Shown here one piece after another: positions 44,463 to 54,089 of a DNA stretch of 64,000 bases. Position numbers and translations under genes: made by a program. Position 1 is the first letter of the stretch. Every line of letters starts with the position of its first letter. The stretch lies in NCBI GenBank assembly GCA_020073165.1, contig JAIQFP010000016.1, positions 1 to 64,000 of the forward strand, in the 5' to 3' direction. Below the pieces are notes generated by a model. That model ran no database searches. It was not told the DNA's origin and was given only the letters and a program-made list of their open reading frames with translations. Source of the DNA: Terriglobia bacterium (GTDB taxonomy: Bacteria; Acidobacteriota; Terriglobia; Terriglobales; Acidobacteriaceae).

Positions 44463-45737
44463 ATGTTGTATCCAGCGGGTCCCAGCGGCAGCGAGATAAG
44501 CGCACTCCAGCGCCCGTTTGACCAAGAGTGTGGTCTCATCGATGCTTTACCCGGGTCGGGGCTCACTTCCCGCTTGTCACAAATCACTGCCGCACCCGCG
44601 GACCGCAGGACTTTTCTGAAGGCGGTTACCTTCCCTTGTCTGGCGGCTTGCGCCGCAGCGTGGCTTCACAACAGTTTTGTCCTTCCTCTGGAGGCTGCCG
44701 CCGCCGCAGACGACGACTCCCGCTTTCGAGTCGAGGCCAGATTCTACGAAAAACTACCTGGTAAGAATGTCCGCTGCAAACTCTGTCCACGCGGGTGCGT
44801 GGTCGGCGACCGCGACCGCGGACACTGCCGCGTCCGCGAAAACCGGGGTGGAACCTACTACTCCCTGGTGCATTCGCGAGTCTGTGCCGCGCACATAGAC
44901 CCGATCGAGAAGAAGCCCTTTTTTCACTTCCATCCCGGTGTTCTTGCATTCTCGATCGCCACGGCAGGATGCAACGTGAATTGCAAGTTCTGCCAGAACT
45001 GGGAGATTTCGCAGGCCCGGCCGGAAGAATTGCCGGCCACTTATTTGCCTCCCGCAGCCGTGGCTGCTTCGGCCAGGCAGAACCAATGCCCGGCGGTGGC
45101 TTTCACCTACAGCGAACCAACGGTATTTAACGAGTTCGTTACCGACGCGGCGGACGCTGCACGCGCGCAGGGGCTGAAGAGCGTGGTGGTGTCGAATGGC
45201 TTCATCCAGCAGGAACCGCTCAAGAAGCTGTGCCAGCACGTGGACGCGATCAAGGTCGATCTCAAGTCCTTCTCGCCGAGCTATTACCGGGACGTGGTAA
45301 ACGGCGAGCTCCAACCAGTGCTGGATACGCTGGTCACGATTCACAAGCAGGGCAGGTGGAACGAAATCGTCTACCTGGTGGTGCCAACCCTCAACGACGG
45401 GGACAAGGAATTTCGCGATCTCGCCCGCTGGATCAAGTCCAATCTGGGGTCCGAAGTTCCCATCCACTTCACGCGCTTCCATCCTTTGTACCTGCTGAAG
45501 AACCTTCCTCCAACTCCCGTGGAGACGCTGGAGCGAGCGAAGGCCATTGCCGATGCTGAGGGCCTGCAATATGTTTATGTGGGCAACGTGCCGGGGCATC
45601 CGGCTGAGAACACCTACTGCCCCAAGTGCCATCGGCTTATCATTGAGCGCGCAGGCTTCACCGTAGCGCAGATGCACATGCGCAAGGGGAAGTGTGAGTA
45701 TTGCGAGCACGTCATCCCCGGTGTGTGGGGAGCGTGA
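44463..45737 (+). CDS. amrS: AmmeMemoRadiSam system radical SAM enzyme, with a Tat-type signal
   Basis: A 424-residue protein. A twin-arginine segment ADRRTFLKAV at 46-55 precedes a hydrophobic stretch (TFPCLAACAAAWLHNSF), like a Tat signal with a long n-region. The catalytic part has KLCPRGCVVGDRDRGHCRVR, the radical SAM motif CNVNCKFC with Cys170, 174 and 177, and C-terminal cysteines (YCPKCHRLI, KCEYCEHV). This is the radical SAM partner of AMMECR1- and Memo-family proteins; its reaction is unknown. The next gene, 27 bases on, is a Memo-AMMECR1 fusion. An exported radical SAM enzyme would be surprising, since SAM and reductants are cytoplasmic. Confidence 0.85.
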   Translation: MLYPAGPSGSEISALQRPFDQECGLIDALPGSGLTSRLSQITAAPADRRTFLKAVTFPCLAACAAAWLHNSFVLPLEAAAAADDDSRFRVEARFYEKLPGKNVRCKLCPRGCVVGDRDRGHCRVRENRGGTYYSLVHSRVCAAHIDPIEKKPFFHFHPGVLAFSIATAGCNVNCKFCQNWEISQARPEELPATYLPPAAVAASARQNQCPAVAFTYSEPTVFNEFVTDAADAARAQGLKSVVVSNGFIQQEPLKKLCQHVDAIKVDLKSFSPSYYRDVVNGELQPVLDTLVTIHKQGRWNEIVYLVVPTLNDGDKEFRDLARWIKSNLGSEVPIHFTRFHPLYLLKNLPPTPVETLERAKAIADAEGLQYVYVGNVPGHPAENTYCPKCHRLIIERAGFTVAQMHMRKGKCEYCEHVIPGVWGA

Positions 45738-45764
45738 GTGACGAGAAAAGGATAGAGTGTCTGT

Positions 45765-47342
45765 ATGCGGATTCGGCTGATTTCCGCTCTTATTGTCTTG
45801 CTGGCGATGTCGGCGACTTCGCAACGCCTGGCCGCTGCATCCGCAGACGAGATCCGACAACCCGCCGTAGCCGGGTCCTTCTATCCTCAGGATCCGAAGG
45901 AACTAGCGGCTGCAGTGGATGGGATGATCGCTCGTGCGGCTGTCCCGGCGACCCAGGATCACATCGTTGCCCTGATTGCCCCGCATGCCGGGTACCCCTA
46001 CTCGGGCGCGGTCGCGGCGCATAGTTACGCGTTACTCAAGGGACTGAAGATCCATCGAGTGGTGGTGATTGCTCCCTCTCACTTTGAGGAATTTCCCTTT
46101 GCCTCGGTCTATGACGGAGACGCGTATGCGACTCCTCTGGGCAAAGTACCGGTGGACAAAGTGTTTGCCCGCAAACTCGCCAGCATGAGTCCGCTGATCA
46201 AGCTCTCCAGCCGTGGACACGCACCTTCCGAAGGCCAGGCGGAACACTCCCTCGAAGTGGAACTTCCGTTCTTGCAGCGGACCCTGTCGGATTTTGAAGT
46301 CGTGCCCATAGTGATGGGCGAACAGACTTATGAAGCCAGCCGCGCTCTTGGCGTCGCGCTCGCCACGTTGATTCAGGGATCGGATACCCTGATCGTGGCC
46401 AGTTCCGATCTCTCCCACTATCACCCCTACGACGAAGCCTCTACGCTCGACCACAAGACCCTGAACGCCATCAGTGAGTGGGATTATCTGACTCTTTCTC
46501 GCAATTTCCAGATGCGCATCTGGGAAGCCTGCGGCGGAGCGCCGATCGTGGCGGCGATGATCGCAGCTGAGCGCCTGGGAGCTACGCGCGCCAACGTGCT
46601 CAAGTATGCGAACACCGGGGACGTAACTGGTGACCGCAGCCGTGTGGTGGGTTACGGCGCGGTGGCGCTGCTGCAAACCGCCAACCAGAGTGCCGTCGAG
46701 CAGCCGCGCTTCTCTCTGAGCCGGGCGGAGAAGCAACGCTTGCTGGACATCGCCCGGAGAGCCGTAGAGACAGCGGTCAAGGAAAACAAGGCGATTGAAC
46801 TTCCAGCCGATTTGTCCGAGCCCCTGAAGCAAGACCGGGGAGCCTTTGTGACCATCCGCAAGAACGGAGAACTCCGCGGTTGCGTCGGCTACACCGGTTC
46901 GATCAAACCCCTGGCGCTGACCGTGCGGGATGTGGCTATCCTGGCCGCTCTGCGGGATACGCGGTTCCCGCCGGTTACGGCCGGGGAACTGCCGCAGCTG
47001 AAATACGAGGTCTCGGTGCTCTCGCCGCTTCGCCGCATCCTTGATACCAAGCAGATACACGTCGGAGAGCACGGACTGCTCATGAAGAATGGCCCCAACG
47101 AGGGGATCCTTCTTCCCCAGGTCGCAAGTGACGAAGGGTGGGATCGAAAAACATTTCTGGAGCAAACCGCCGTGAAGGCCGGCCTTCCCGCGAATGCCTG
47201 GAGAGACAAGGACACCGACATCTTCTTCTTTACTGCGCTGGTCTTCGGCGAACCCGCAGCGCCAGCCGTCACTCCTGAGGAGCCGCTCCCTCAAAAGCCA
47301 CCCAGGCCAGGAGACCGGGTGCCAGGTTTACCGCCCCGATGA
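45765..47342 (+). CDS. Memo-AMMECR1 fusion protein of the AmmeMemoRadiSam system
   Basis: A 525-residue protein. Residues 1-25 look like a signal peptide (LISALIVLLAMSATSQRLAA). The Memo domain (about 30-300) has AVAGSFYPQDPKEL, LIAPHAGYPYSGAVAAHSYA and SSDLSHYHPYDEA, the conserved His-containing site. The AMMECR1 domain (about 315-490) has GAFVTIRKNGELRGCVGYTG. The fusion of both partners next to the radical SAM gene is the known AmmeMemoRadiSam arrangement of unknown function. The 3' end overlaps the convergent spermidine-synthase-like gene by 74 bases. Confidence 0.85.
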   Translation: MRIRLISALIVLLAMSATSQRLAAASADEIRQPAVAGSFYPQDPKELAAAVDGMIARAAVPATQDHIVALIAPHAGYPYSGAVAAHSYALLKGLKIHRVVVIAPSHFEEFPFASVYDGDAYATPLGKVPVDKVFARKLASMSPLIKLSSRGHAPSEGQAEHSLEVELPFLQRTLSDFEVVPIVMGEQTYEASRALGVALATLIQGSDTLIVASSDLSHYHPYDEASTLDHKTLNAISEWDYLTLSRNFQMRIWEACGGAPIVAAMIAAERLGATRANVLKYANTGDVTGDRSRVVGYGAVALLQTANQSAVEQPRFSLSRAEKQRLLDIARRAVETAVKENKAIELPADLSEPLKQDRGAFVTIRKNGELRGCVGYTGSIKPLALTVRDVAILAALRDTRFPPVTAGELPQLKYEVSVLSPLRRILDTKQIHVGEHGLLMKNGPNEGILLPQVASDEGWDRKTFLEQTAVKAGLPANAWRDKDTDIFFFTALVFGEPAAPAVTPEEPLPQKPPRPGDRVPGLPPR

Positions 47343-49629
47343 GCACTGCCGATCGCAAGAACCCGAACACGGGCAGCAGCACTGCGCTCACCGCCAGTGC
47401 GCCCAGGCACGCACCCAGCAGATCCACAGCGTAGAGCGTTCCCAGACCTGCCGAAGCGGACTTTGACCCGGCAAAGAAAACTTCGCTGGCGAGAGGGAAC
47501 TGATACCCGCCAAGTAGGCCGGACGCCAGCGCCAGCACCGGAAACAGAACCTGACTCACCAGAGTCAGGCCCATCGGGTTTCTGATACCTGAGAGAAGAA
47601 CAAAGAGCACGTATAGCAGAATCGGAGAAAGGGCACCCACCATTTGCAGTCCTGCCAACGTCAACATCTTCCGATCGAACGCCGCCGGAAAACCACTCGA
47701 CTGCCGCAGACGCCACCAGCTCCCCAGAGCCATGCCCACCATGAAGAAGGCAATCACAATGGCCAGCTGATGGTAGACGTAGCCGTAGATGGCCTGAAAA
47801 CCCAGCAGGAGCAGCACTTCGAGACCGATGAGAGTGAAGCCCGTGGCTGCCGTGCAAAAAGCGGCGCTGGCCCGGGGGCGTGCGGCTCGGCGCGGCAGCC
47901 AATGTATCCCGGCTCCAATGGCCAGCAAAAGCACTCCAAGCCAGGCCATCACGTAGCCGAAGTTCACCCGCGCGATGGACTCAAAGATCCGCCGATAGCC
48001 CTGATTGAACTGCGTGCTCCATAGCGCAACGTCGAAATAATATGCGATGGGCGAGAAATCGCGGTTCACCGGTGTGTCGTTACGCGGCTCGATTTGCCGG
48101 CTGAGATCAAGCATGCGGTCCGGCATCATGCGGAATGGAATGTAGTACTCGCGCACATAGCGGGTTTCAATGTGCCGGGACCGAAGCCGGGAGATTAACT
48201 CCTGGGGATTCTCGGTCAGGCCCCCGGCTTGCTTGGCGGCGAAGAAGTGCACCGACTCGCCCGGAATGGTAGTGACTACGGGGAAGACTTCACGGAGTGT
48301 TCTATTGACGCAGCGCAGAAAGTCCCCCAGTTCAGGGCTGATGTACTCCTCCGCCGCTCGTAGTTGAAAAGAAAAGACGCCGCCAGAATTCAGCTTCTCT
48401 GCCGCCTCCCGAAAGAATTCGAGAGTGTAGAAACGGTTCAGCTGCGCAGTCTGCGGATCGGGCAGGTTGATGAGGATTACATCAAACGTGCGGTCGGTAG
48501 ATTTCAGAAATAATCGTCCGTCAGCATTGTGGACATGCACACGCGGGTCGGCTCGCGCCGCGGCCCATTGCTGCGAAAAGTATTGCTCGGCCAGGTCGGG
48601 CACAGTGGGATCCAGTTCGACGTAGTCCACCCGCTTCAGGCTGGGGTGCTGCAAAGCCTGGAGAAGGCTTCCGCTCGCTCCTCCCCCAATCAGCAACAGG
48701 CTCTTGGGCGAAGGATGCTGGAGCAGGGCGAAGTGCACGGCTTCTTCCGCGGCTGCCGGGTCGGGCGCGTTGAACATCAGCAAGCCGTTTTCGAAGAGGC
48801 TGCGGCTGCCGGGGGTTTCCACCACCGCCAGGTTCCCGTACACCGAGTTGCGGGCAGCAACCAGCCGAAAGCCCGGCCAGAGGCGGGCCAGCGATATCGT
48901 TTCCAGCCGCCGCGCAACCGGCAAACCAACCAACACGAAAATACCCAGCAGAATTGCGACCAAGGCACGTCGTCGTGACACCGTTCGAATCGCAAGACTG
49001 GCCGCAGCCATGAGGTTCAGAAAGCTCACCAGCAGCGCAACCTGCATGGACGTGAAATAACGGATAAGCACGAGGCTAGCCAGAATGCCGCCCAACGCCG
49101 AGCCCGCCGCCTCCAGCAAATACACCGAACTTGTGGCCACGGGGCTGGAAGACTCCCCCTGCTGCGCGTAGAGCCGGCTACCGGCTGCGAAAAGACAACC
49201 CGAGACCGCACAGAAGCAGCTCAAGGTGAGTAGGGAAGTGAGCAGCATCGGCACCGGCCCAAGGATTTCCCCAGGGATGGCGCGTAGCACGCCCCGGCTG
49301 GCACGCACCGCCATAACGGTCGTGGGAAAAATCAGGGCGAGGATTACTTGCAGGAAGGCCATCACCCTGGCAGGATCACGCGCTCGAACCGCCAGCTTGC
49401 CCAGGAAGTTGCTGCCGAGTGCTGTCCACAGCAGCCAACTGGCGAGCATCACCCCTAGCGAAATCTCGTTGCCATAGGAAACCACCATCAGTTCGCGCAT
49501 GAGCACGATCTGCGCCACGATGGCGGTAAAGCCGATGAGTGCGAGAATAGCCCTGAAGGGAACTGGTGCCAGTCGAGGCATCGCCGGCGATGGATTGGGC
49601 GCACTCACGGCAGCACAATCAGATTTCAC
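47269..49629 (-). CDS. Membrane-embedded spermidine-synthase-like protein
   Basis: A 786-residue protein with an N-terminal block of six or seven membrane helices, a central spermidine-synthase-like methyltransferase fold (SLLLIGGGASGSLLQALQH near 300, VDYVELDPTVPDLAEQYF, FDVILINLPDPQTAQLNRFY) and a second C-terminal helix block. Such fusions are widespread in bacteria and their substrate is unknown; the cytosolic aminopropyltransferase residues are only partly matched. The start is GTG 49629. The gene overlaps the Memo-AMMECR1 gene convergently by 74 bases. Confidence 0.75.
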   Translation of the reverse strand: MKSDCAAVSAPNPSPAMPRLAPVPFRAILALIGFTAIVAQIVLMRELMVVSYGNEISLGVMLASWLLWTALGSNFLGKLAVRARDPARVMAFLQVILALIFPTTVMAVRASRGVLRAIPGEILGPVPMLLTSLLTLSCFCAVSGCLFAAGSRLYAQQGESSSPVATSSVYLLEAAGSALGGILASLVLIRYFTSMQVALLVSFLNLMAAASLAIRTVSRRRALVAILLGIFVLVGLPVARRLETISLARLWPGFRLVAARNSVYGNLAVVETPGSRSLFENGLLMFNAPDPAAAEEAVHFALLQHPSPKSLLLIGGGASGSLLQALQHPSLKRVDYVELDPTVPDLAEQYFSQQWAAARADPRVHVHNADGRLFLKSTDRTFDVILINLPDPQTAQLNRFYTLEFFREAAEKLNSGGVFSFQLRAAEEYISPELGDFLRCVNRTLREVFPVVTTIPGESVHFFAAKQAGGLTENPQELISRLRSRHIETRYVREYYIPFRMMPDRMLDLSRQIEPRNDTPVNRDFSPIAYYFDVALWSTQFNQGYRRIFESIARVNFGYVMAWLGVLLLAIGAGIHWLPRRAARPRASAAFCTAATGFTLIGLEVLLLLGFQAIYGYVYHQLAIVIAFFMVGMALGSWWRLRQSSGFPAAFDRKMLTLAGLQMVGALSPILLYVLFVLLSGIRNPMGLTLVSQVLFPVLALASGLLGGYQFPLASEVFFAGSKSASAGLGTLYAVDLLGACLGALAVSAVLLPVFGFLRSAVLIGAVNLAPGLLAWVAFEGAAPQE

Positions 49630-49654
49630 CTTCGACCGGCTCCGTGCTGGCCGG

Positions 49655-51277
49655 CTAGATCATCCCTTGAATGACTCCACCTTCATCCACGTCCAGCTTG
49701 AAGGCCTGAGGCGACTTGCCCAGACCTGGCATTAGCATCATTTCGCCCAGCACCGCAACCACGAACCCGGCCCCTGCTGACAGCGAAGCATCAGTCACCG
49801 TCAGGGTCCAGCCGCGCGGCGCACCGAGTTTGTCCGGATCGTCCGTCAAAGACGCCTGCGTCTTGGCCATGCAAACAGGCAGATGGTCGTAACCGAGCTC
49901 GGTAAACTTATCCAGCTTCTTTTTGGCGGCCGATTCGAAGACCACATCTCCAGCACCGTAAATTTCTTTGGCGACGGTCTCGATCTTCCCCACGAGACTC
50001 GCCTCAGGCTGATACAGAGGGCGCACCTTCCCAGGAGAGGCAGTACTGATGGCACCGATGACCTTCTCTGCCAGGTAAACCCCGCCAGCGCCGCCTTGCT
50101 CGTAAACGTCCGACACCGCACTCTCAACACCCAGGCTTCGGCAGAACGCCATGATCGAATCCAGTTGCGCCGAGGTGTCAGAAGGAAAGCGGTTGATCGC
50201 CACCACAATCGACACGCCGAACTTGCGCAGGTTCTCGATGTGCTTGCCGAGATTGGCGAAGCCGGCGTCGAAAGATGTTTGTCCCGGGCCGTGCCGCAGC
50301 AGGGATCGGGTAGAGGCTATCAGTACCGCGACGGAAGGCTGGAGGCCCGCTGTCGGCATGACCAGATCGAAGTATTTCTCCGCCCCCAGGTCAGAACCGA
50401 AACCGGTTTCGTTGACCACGTAATCGGCCAGATGCAGACCCATCTTTTGCGCCAGAATGCTGCTCGTACCGTGGGCGATATTGCCGAAAGGCCCGGCGTG
50501 CACAATCGCAGGCGTGTGCTCGGTAGTCTGCACCAGGTTCGGCATGAGAGCGTCATTCAGCAACACCATCATGGCTCCCGTCGCCTTCAGGTCCTCGGCG
50601 CGGACTGGTTTGCCGCTGAGATCGAATCCGACGACGATCTGGCTCAGCCGCTTCCGCAGATCCTGACGGCTGCTGGCGAGCGCGAGGATGGCCATGATTT
50701 CCGAGGCCGCGGTAATCACAAAGCCGGTCTCACGCGCTGGGCCGTTGGTGCGCCCGCCCAGCCCACTGACAATGTTCCGCAGCGCGCGATCGTTCATGTC
50801 CATGGTGCGCGGCCACATGATGTTGTTGACGTCAATCCGCAGACTGTTGCCGTGATGGATATGCGCATCCAGCATCGCCGCCAGCAAGTTGTGAGCTGAT
50901 GTGACAGCATGGAAATCGCCGGTAAAGCGCAGGTTGATTCTCTCGTTGGGCAGGACCTTGGATTGGCCGCCCCCCGTGGCACCACCCTTCAATCCAAAGA
51001 CCGGGCCGAGCGATGGCTCGCGCAGCGTAACGATAGCCTTCTTGCCAATCTTGGTGAGTGCTTGCGCCAGACCAATGGAAGTGACGGTCTTTCCCTCGCC
51101 ACTGCTGGTTGAGGTCATGGCCGTGACCAGGATGAGCTTACCCTGGGTGGCAGGCCGCGGCTCGGACAGCAGTTCCAGCCGCAGCTTGGCCATGTGGGCG
51201 CCCAACGGCTCGAGATACTGCTCCCCAATGGCCAGCTTCTCAGCGATCTCCTGGATTGGCTTCAAGCGCGATGACAT
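49655..51277 (-). CDS. fhs: Formate-tetrahydrofolate ligase
   Basis: A 540-residue enzyme. It has the ATP loop VTAMTSTSSGEGKTV near 51-65, SLGPVFGLKGGATGGGQSKV and the C-terminal region LMPGLGKSPQAFKLDV typical of FTHFS. It makes 10-formyl-THF from formate, THF and ATP. Length is close to the usual 555. I start at ATG 51277, seven bases after GGAG; the frame extends to 51430 but that part is not family-like. It serves one-carbon metabolism; no other folate genes are adjacent. Confidence 0.9.
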   Translation of the reverse strand: MSSRLKPIQEIAEKLAIGEQYLEPLGAHMAKLRLELLSEPRPATQGKLILVTAMTSTSSGEGKTVTSIGLAQALTKIGKKAIVTLREPSLGPVFGLKGGATGGGQSKVLPNERINLRFTGDFHAVTSAHNLLAAMLDAHIHHGNSLRIDVNNIMWPRTMDMNDRALRNIVSGLGGRTNGPARETGFVITAASEIMAILALASSRQDLRKRLSQIVVGFDLSGKPVRAEDLKATGAMMVLLNDALMPNLVQTTEHTPAIVHAGPFGNIAHGTSSILAQKMGLHLADYVVNETGFGSDLGAEKYFDLVMPTAGLQPSVAVLIASTRSLLRHGPGQTSFDAGFANLGKHIENLRKFGVSIVVAINRFPSDTSAQLDSIMAFCRSLGVESAVSDVYEQGGAGGVYLAEKVIGAISTASPGKVRPLYQPEASLVGKIETVAKEIYGAGDVVFESAAKKKLDKFTELGYDHLPVCMAKTQASLTDDPDKLGAPRGWTLTVTDASLSAGAGFVVAVLGEMMLMPGLGKSPQAFKLDVDEGGVIQGMI

Positions 51278-51505
51278 GTATTGGCTCCAGCGGCGGCGAG
51301 CACAGGCAGACGTCTCGCCGCTCGTTCTATTGCTAGCATTGAATGCTTGCCACAGCAGTGATTCCCATATCCTGGTGCTGTGATGGCTTAGATGCCGCGT
51401 TCTCCTTGTCGGTCGATCCGGTGACCCCAATCACTGCATAGCAGAAGGGCATAGGTTGAAAATAACGCTTGAGGATACCAGAACTCCGTCTGCGGGAAAC
51501 TTGTC

Positions 51506-52087
51506 ATGGTCATGGCATCCGAATTGAAAACAGGCATGGTCATCCGCATCGAGGGACACATATACAAAGTCCTCGAGGTGGAATCCAAAGCAGGAGCAGC
51601 GAAATTATCCGGAGTGGTGAAGACCAAACTGAGCAACGTCAGGAGCGGCCGCCTGTGGGAGCCTCACTTCCGCCCGCAGGAACGGCTGGAAGACCTGCAA
51701 CTCGAGCGGAAGACCATGGAGTTCTTGTTTGCCGAAGGGGACACCTGCACTTTCATGGATCCGGACAACTTCGAGCAACTTGAGGTTCCCCTGGCCATCC
51801 TGGGGCCGGCGGGAAACTTCCTTCAACCCGGGATGCTGCTGCCGGTGGAGTTTTTCGAAAGCGAACCCATCAGCATTGTGTTTCCGGACATCGCCGAGGC
51901 CCGGGTGGCCGATACGGCGCCGCCGGTGCACGCGCAACAGGACAGCACCTGGAAGCAGGCGACCCTGGACAATGGTCTTCCGATTCACGTACCGCTGTTC
52001 ATTGCTCCCGGCGAGGTCGTACGCGTCGAGGTGAAGACCGGACGCTATATAGAACGCGCACGGGTCGAACGCAAGCGCAGCGCGTGA
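51506..52087 (+). CDS. efp: Elongation factor P-like protein with an unusual loop
   Basis: A 193-residue protein with the three-domain EF-P layout: KTGMVIRIEGHIYKVLEVES, then domain II (GDTCTFMDPDNFEQLEVP), then VPLFIAPGEVVRVEVKTGRY. EF-P relieves ribosome stalling at prolines through the tip of the first-domain loop. The usual loop is KPGKGxAF; here residues 26-36 read ESKAGAAKLSG, with no PGKG and one extra residue. That is closer to EfpL/YeiP-type loops than to normal EF-P. ATG 51506 or 51512 may start it. The next gene, archease, begins inside its stop codon. Confidence 0.8.
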   Translation: MVMASELKTGMVIRIEGHIYKVLEVESKAGAAKLSGVVKTKLSNVRSGRLWEPHFRPQERLEDLQLERKTMEFLFAEGDTCTFMDPDNFEQLEVPLAILGPAGNFLQPGMLLPVEFFESEPISIVFPDIAEARVADTAPPVHAQQDSTWKQATLDNGLPIHVPLFIAPGEVVRVEVKTGRYIERARVERKRSA

Positions 52088-52521
52088 GTAGAGTGCGCAT
52101 TTCCTCGGTCGACTTCATGAGCAGCTTTGAAGAAATCGAACACACCGCCGACCGGGCCTTCCGCGTGCGCGGCCGCACCCTGGCGGAATTGCTGGAGAAT
52201 GCCGCTCTGGCAATGAGCGCTGTGGACGGGCTGAAGCCGGGCGCGAAACCATCCATCACCCGCGAGGTAAAGGTGAACGGAGTTGATCGCGAAACGTTGC
52301 TGGTGAACTGGCTGAATGAGATCTTGTACATGGAGCAGACCCGTGGCGAAGTCTATGATCGCTTCCACATCCTGGAGGCCGACGATCATCACCTCCGCGC
52401 GCAGTTGCATGGTGGCAAGTCCAGCAGTACGGTTTCACAGATCAAGGCTGCCACGTTCCACAACTTGGAGGTAAAGCAGATTCCGGAAGGATTGGAAGCC
52501 ACCGTCGTAGTGGATGTCTGA
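52084..52521 (+). CDS. Archease
   Basis: A 145-residue protein. [20 protein letters not shown] is the hallmark N-terminal segment with the metal-binding Asp and His, followed by [20 protein letters not shown] and a C-terminal [10 protein letters not shown] segment. Archease activates RtcB by helping it form the guanylate intermediate. It starts at GTG 52084 overlapping the efp-like stop by four bases; ATG 52117 is an alternative. The rtcB start lies eight bases inside its 3' end, so the three genes are translationally coupled. Confidence 0.88.
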   Translation: MSRVRISSVDFMSSFEEIEHTADRAFRVRGRTLAELLENAALAMSAVDGLKPGAKPSITREVKVNGVDRETLLVNWLNEILYMEQTRGEVYDRFHILEADDHHLRAQLHGGKSSSTVSQIKAATFHNLEVKQIPEGLEATVVVDV

Positions 52522-53998
52522 TCGCGCCGGCAGCAGGGTGAGAGTCATGGTCAGTGAGCACAATCTCGTGCGCGTCGCTGAGTATGTCTGGGAAATCCCC
52601 GCGACATTTCGCGATGACATGCGCGTGCCGGCACGCCTGTACGCCGACGAAGACCTGCTGCGTGCGGCTCTCACCGATAACTCCGTCGTCCAACTGGTGA
52701 ACACGGCCACCTTGCCGGGGGTGATCAAGCATGCCATCGCGATGCCCGACATTCACCAGGGTTACGGCTTTCCGATTGGCGGAGTCGTGGCTACACGTTT
52801 GCCGCATGGCGTGATTTCCCCTGGCGGGGTGGGGTACGACATCAATTGTGGCGTGCGGCTGCTGGTATCGCTCGCGGCGGTTGAGGAGATCAAACCGTTT
52901 CTCGAGGAGATCGCTTCCGCCCTGTACGCAAACTGCCCGAGCGGCGTGGGCTCCCGAGGACCCTTGCGCCTTAGCAACTCCGAACTCGACGGGGTCTTGC
53001 ACGAAGGTGCGCGCTGGATGCTGGGCAAGGGATACGCTCTCCGCGAGGACCTGGATCGCACCGAGGAGTTCGGGCGAATTCCCGGGGCAGATGCCGCCTA
53101 TGTTTCCGCCCGCGCTCACGAACGAGGGCGCGATCAGCTTGGGACTCTAGGCGCGGGAAACCACTTTATCGAGGTGGACCGAATCGCCGAAGTGTACGAC
53201 GAGGCGATTGCCGCACGCCTGGGCATTTACGCGGGTAATGTCGCGGTGCAGATTCACTGCGGTTCACGCGGCCTTGGGCACCAGGTCTGCGAGGACTACG
53301 TGAGCCGCTTCCAGAAGACCGTACGGGATTACGGGATCACCTTGCCGGATCGCGAACTGGTCTGCGCACCCTTCGATTCGAGCGAAGGGCAGGAGTACTT
53401 CCACGCCATGGCGTGTGCCGCGAACTTCGCCTTTGCCAACCGGCAACTGCTGGCCTACCTGATCCGGCGCAGCTTCGAGCAAGTCCTGGCCGGCAGGGTG
53501 GGAGACTTCCACCTGCAACAGGTGTACGACATTGCGCACAACATGGCGAAGGTCGAGGAGCACAACATTGAGGGCCATCAGATACGGGTGTGCGTACATC
53601 GCAAAGGCTCCACCAGGGCGTTCGGGCCGGGCTCCAGCGTGCTGCCGGATGACCTGCGCGACATCGGGCAACCGGTGCTCATACCGGGCTCGATGGGCAC
53701 TGCCTCCTACGTTCTGGTTGGCACACCGGGAGCGATGGAAGAGACCTTTGGCTCGACCTGCCACGGAGCTGGTCGAGTAATGAGCCGGGCCAAGGCGAAG
53801 AAGTTAGTGCACGGAGCAGAATTACGCCAGCAGTTGAAGAGCCGAGGCATCCTGGTCTGCGCCGGATCCATGAGCGGACTGGCGGAAGAGGCCCCGGCAG
53901 CCTACAAGGACGTTTCGCAGGTAGTGGAAGTGGTGGACCGCGTGGGCATCGGCAAGAAGATCGCCAGGCTCGAGCCGATGGCCGTTATCAAGGGCTAG
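52514..53998 (+). CDS. rtcB: RNA-splicing ligase RtcB
   Basis: A 494-residue ligase. Motifs [35 protein letters not shown] (with the metal-binding Asp and Cys), [14 protein letters not shown] and [10 protein letters not shown] are all present. RtcB joins a 2',3'-cyclic phosphate or 3'-phosphate to a 5'-OH in tRNA splicing or RNA repair, using GTP and Mn. Its archease cofactor is encoded just upstream. In bacteria it is linked to repair of cut RNAs. The gene appears complete. Confidence 0.92.
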   Translation: MSDRAGSRVRVMVSEHNLVRVAEYVWEIPATFRDDMRVPARLYADEDLLRAALTDNSVVQLVNTATLPGVIKHAIAMPDIHQGYGFPIGGVVATRLPHGVISPGGVGYDINCGVRLLVSLAAVEEIKPFLEEIASALYANCPSGVGSRGPLRLSNSELDGVLHEGARWMLGKGYALREDLDRTEEFGRIPGADAAYVSARAHERGRDQLGTLGAGNHFIEVDRIAEVYDEAIAARLGIYAGNVAVQIHCGSRGLGHQVCEDYVSRFQKTVRDYGITLPDRELVCAPFDSSEGQEYFHAMACAANFAFANRQLLAYLIRRSFEQVLAGRVGDFHLQQVYDIAHNMAKVEEHNIEGHQIRVCVHRKGSTRAFGPGSSVLPDDLRDIGQPVLIPGSMGTASYVLVGTPGAMEETFGSTCHGAGRVMSRAKAKKLVHGAELRQQLKSRGILVCAGSMSGLAEEAPAAYKDVSQVVEVVDRVGIGKKIARLEPMAVIKG

Positions 53999-54089
53999 GC
54001 TTCCCCCGAGCCTCAGCCTTGCCAACGCTGGAATGGCCCCGCGAGACTTTTGTCACAGTATCTTTTGCGGCAAGAGTTACACTTTCCCC

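Noticed and set aside
46032-47294. Reverse-strand 420-codon frame opposite the Memo-AMMECR1 gene
   Set aside because: Long, but composition is that of an antisense shadow and no motif is recognised.
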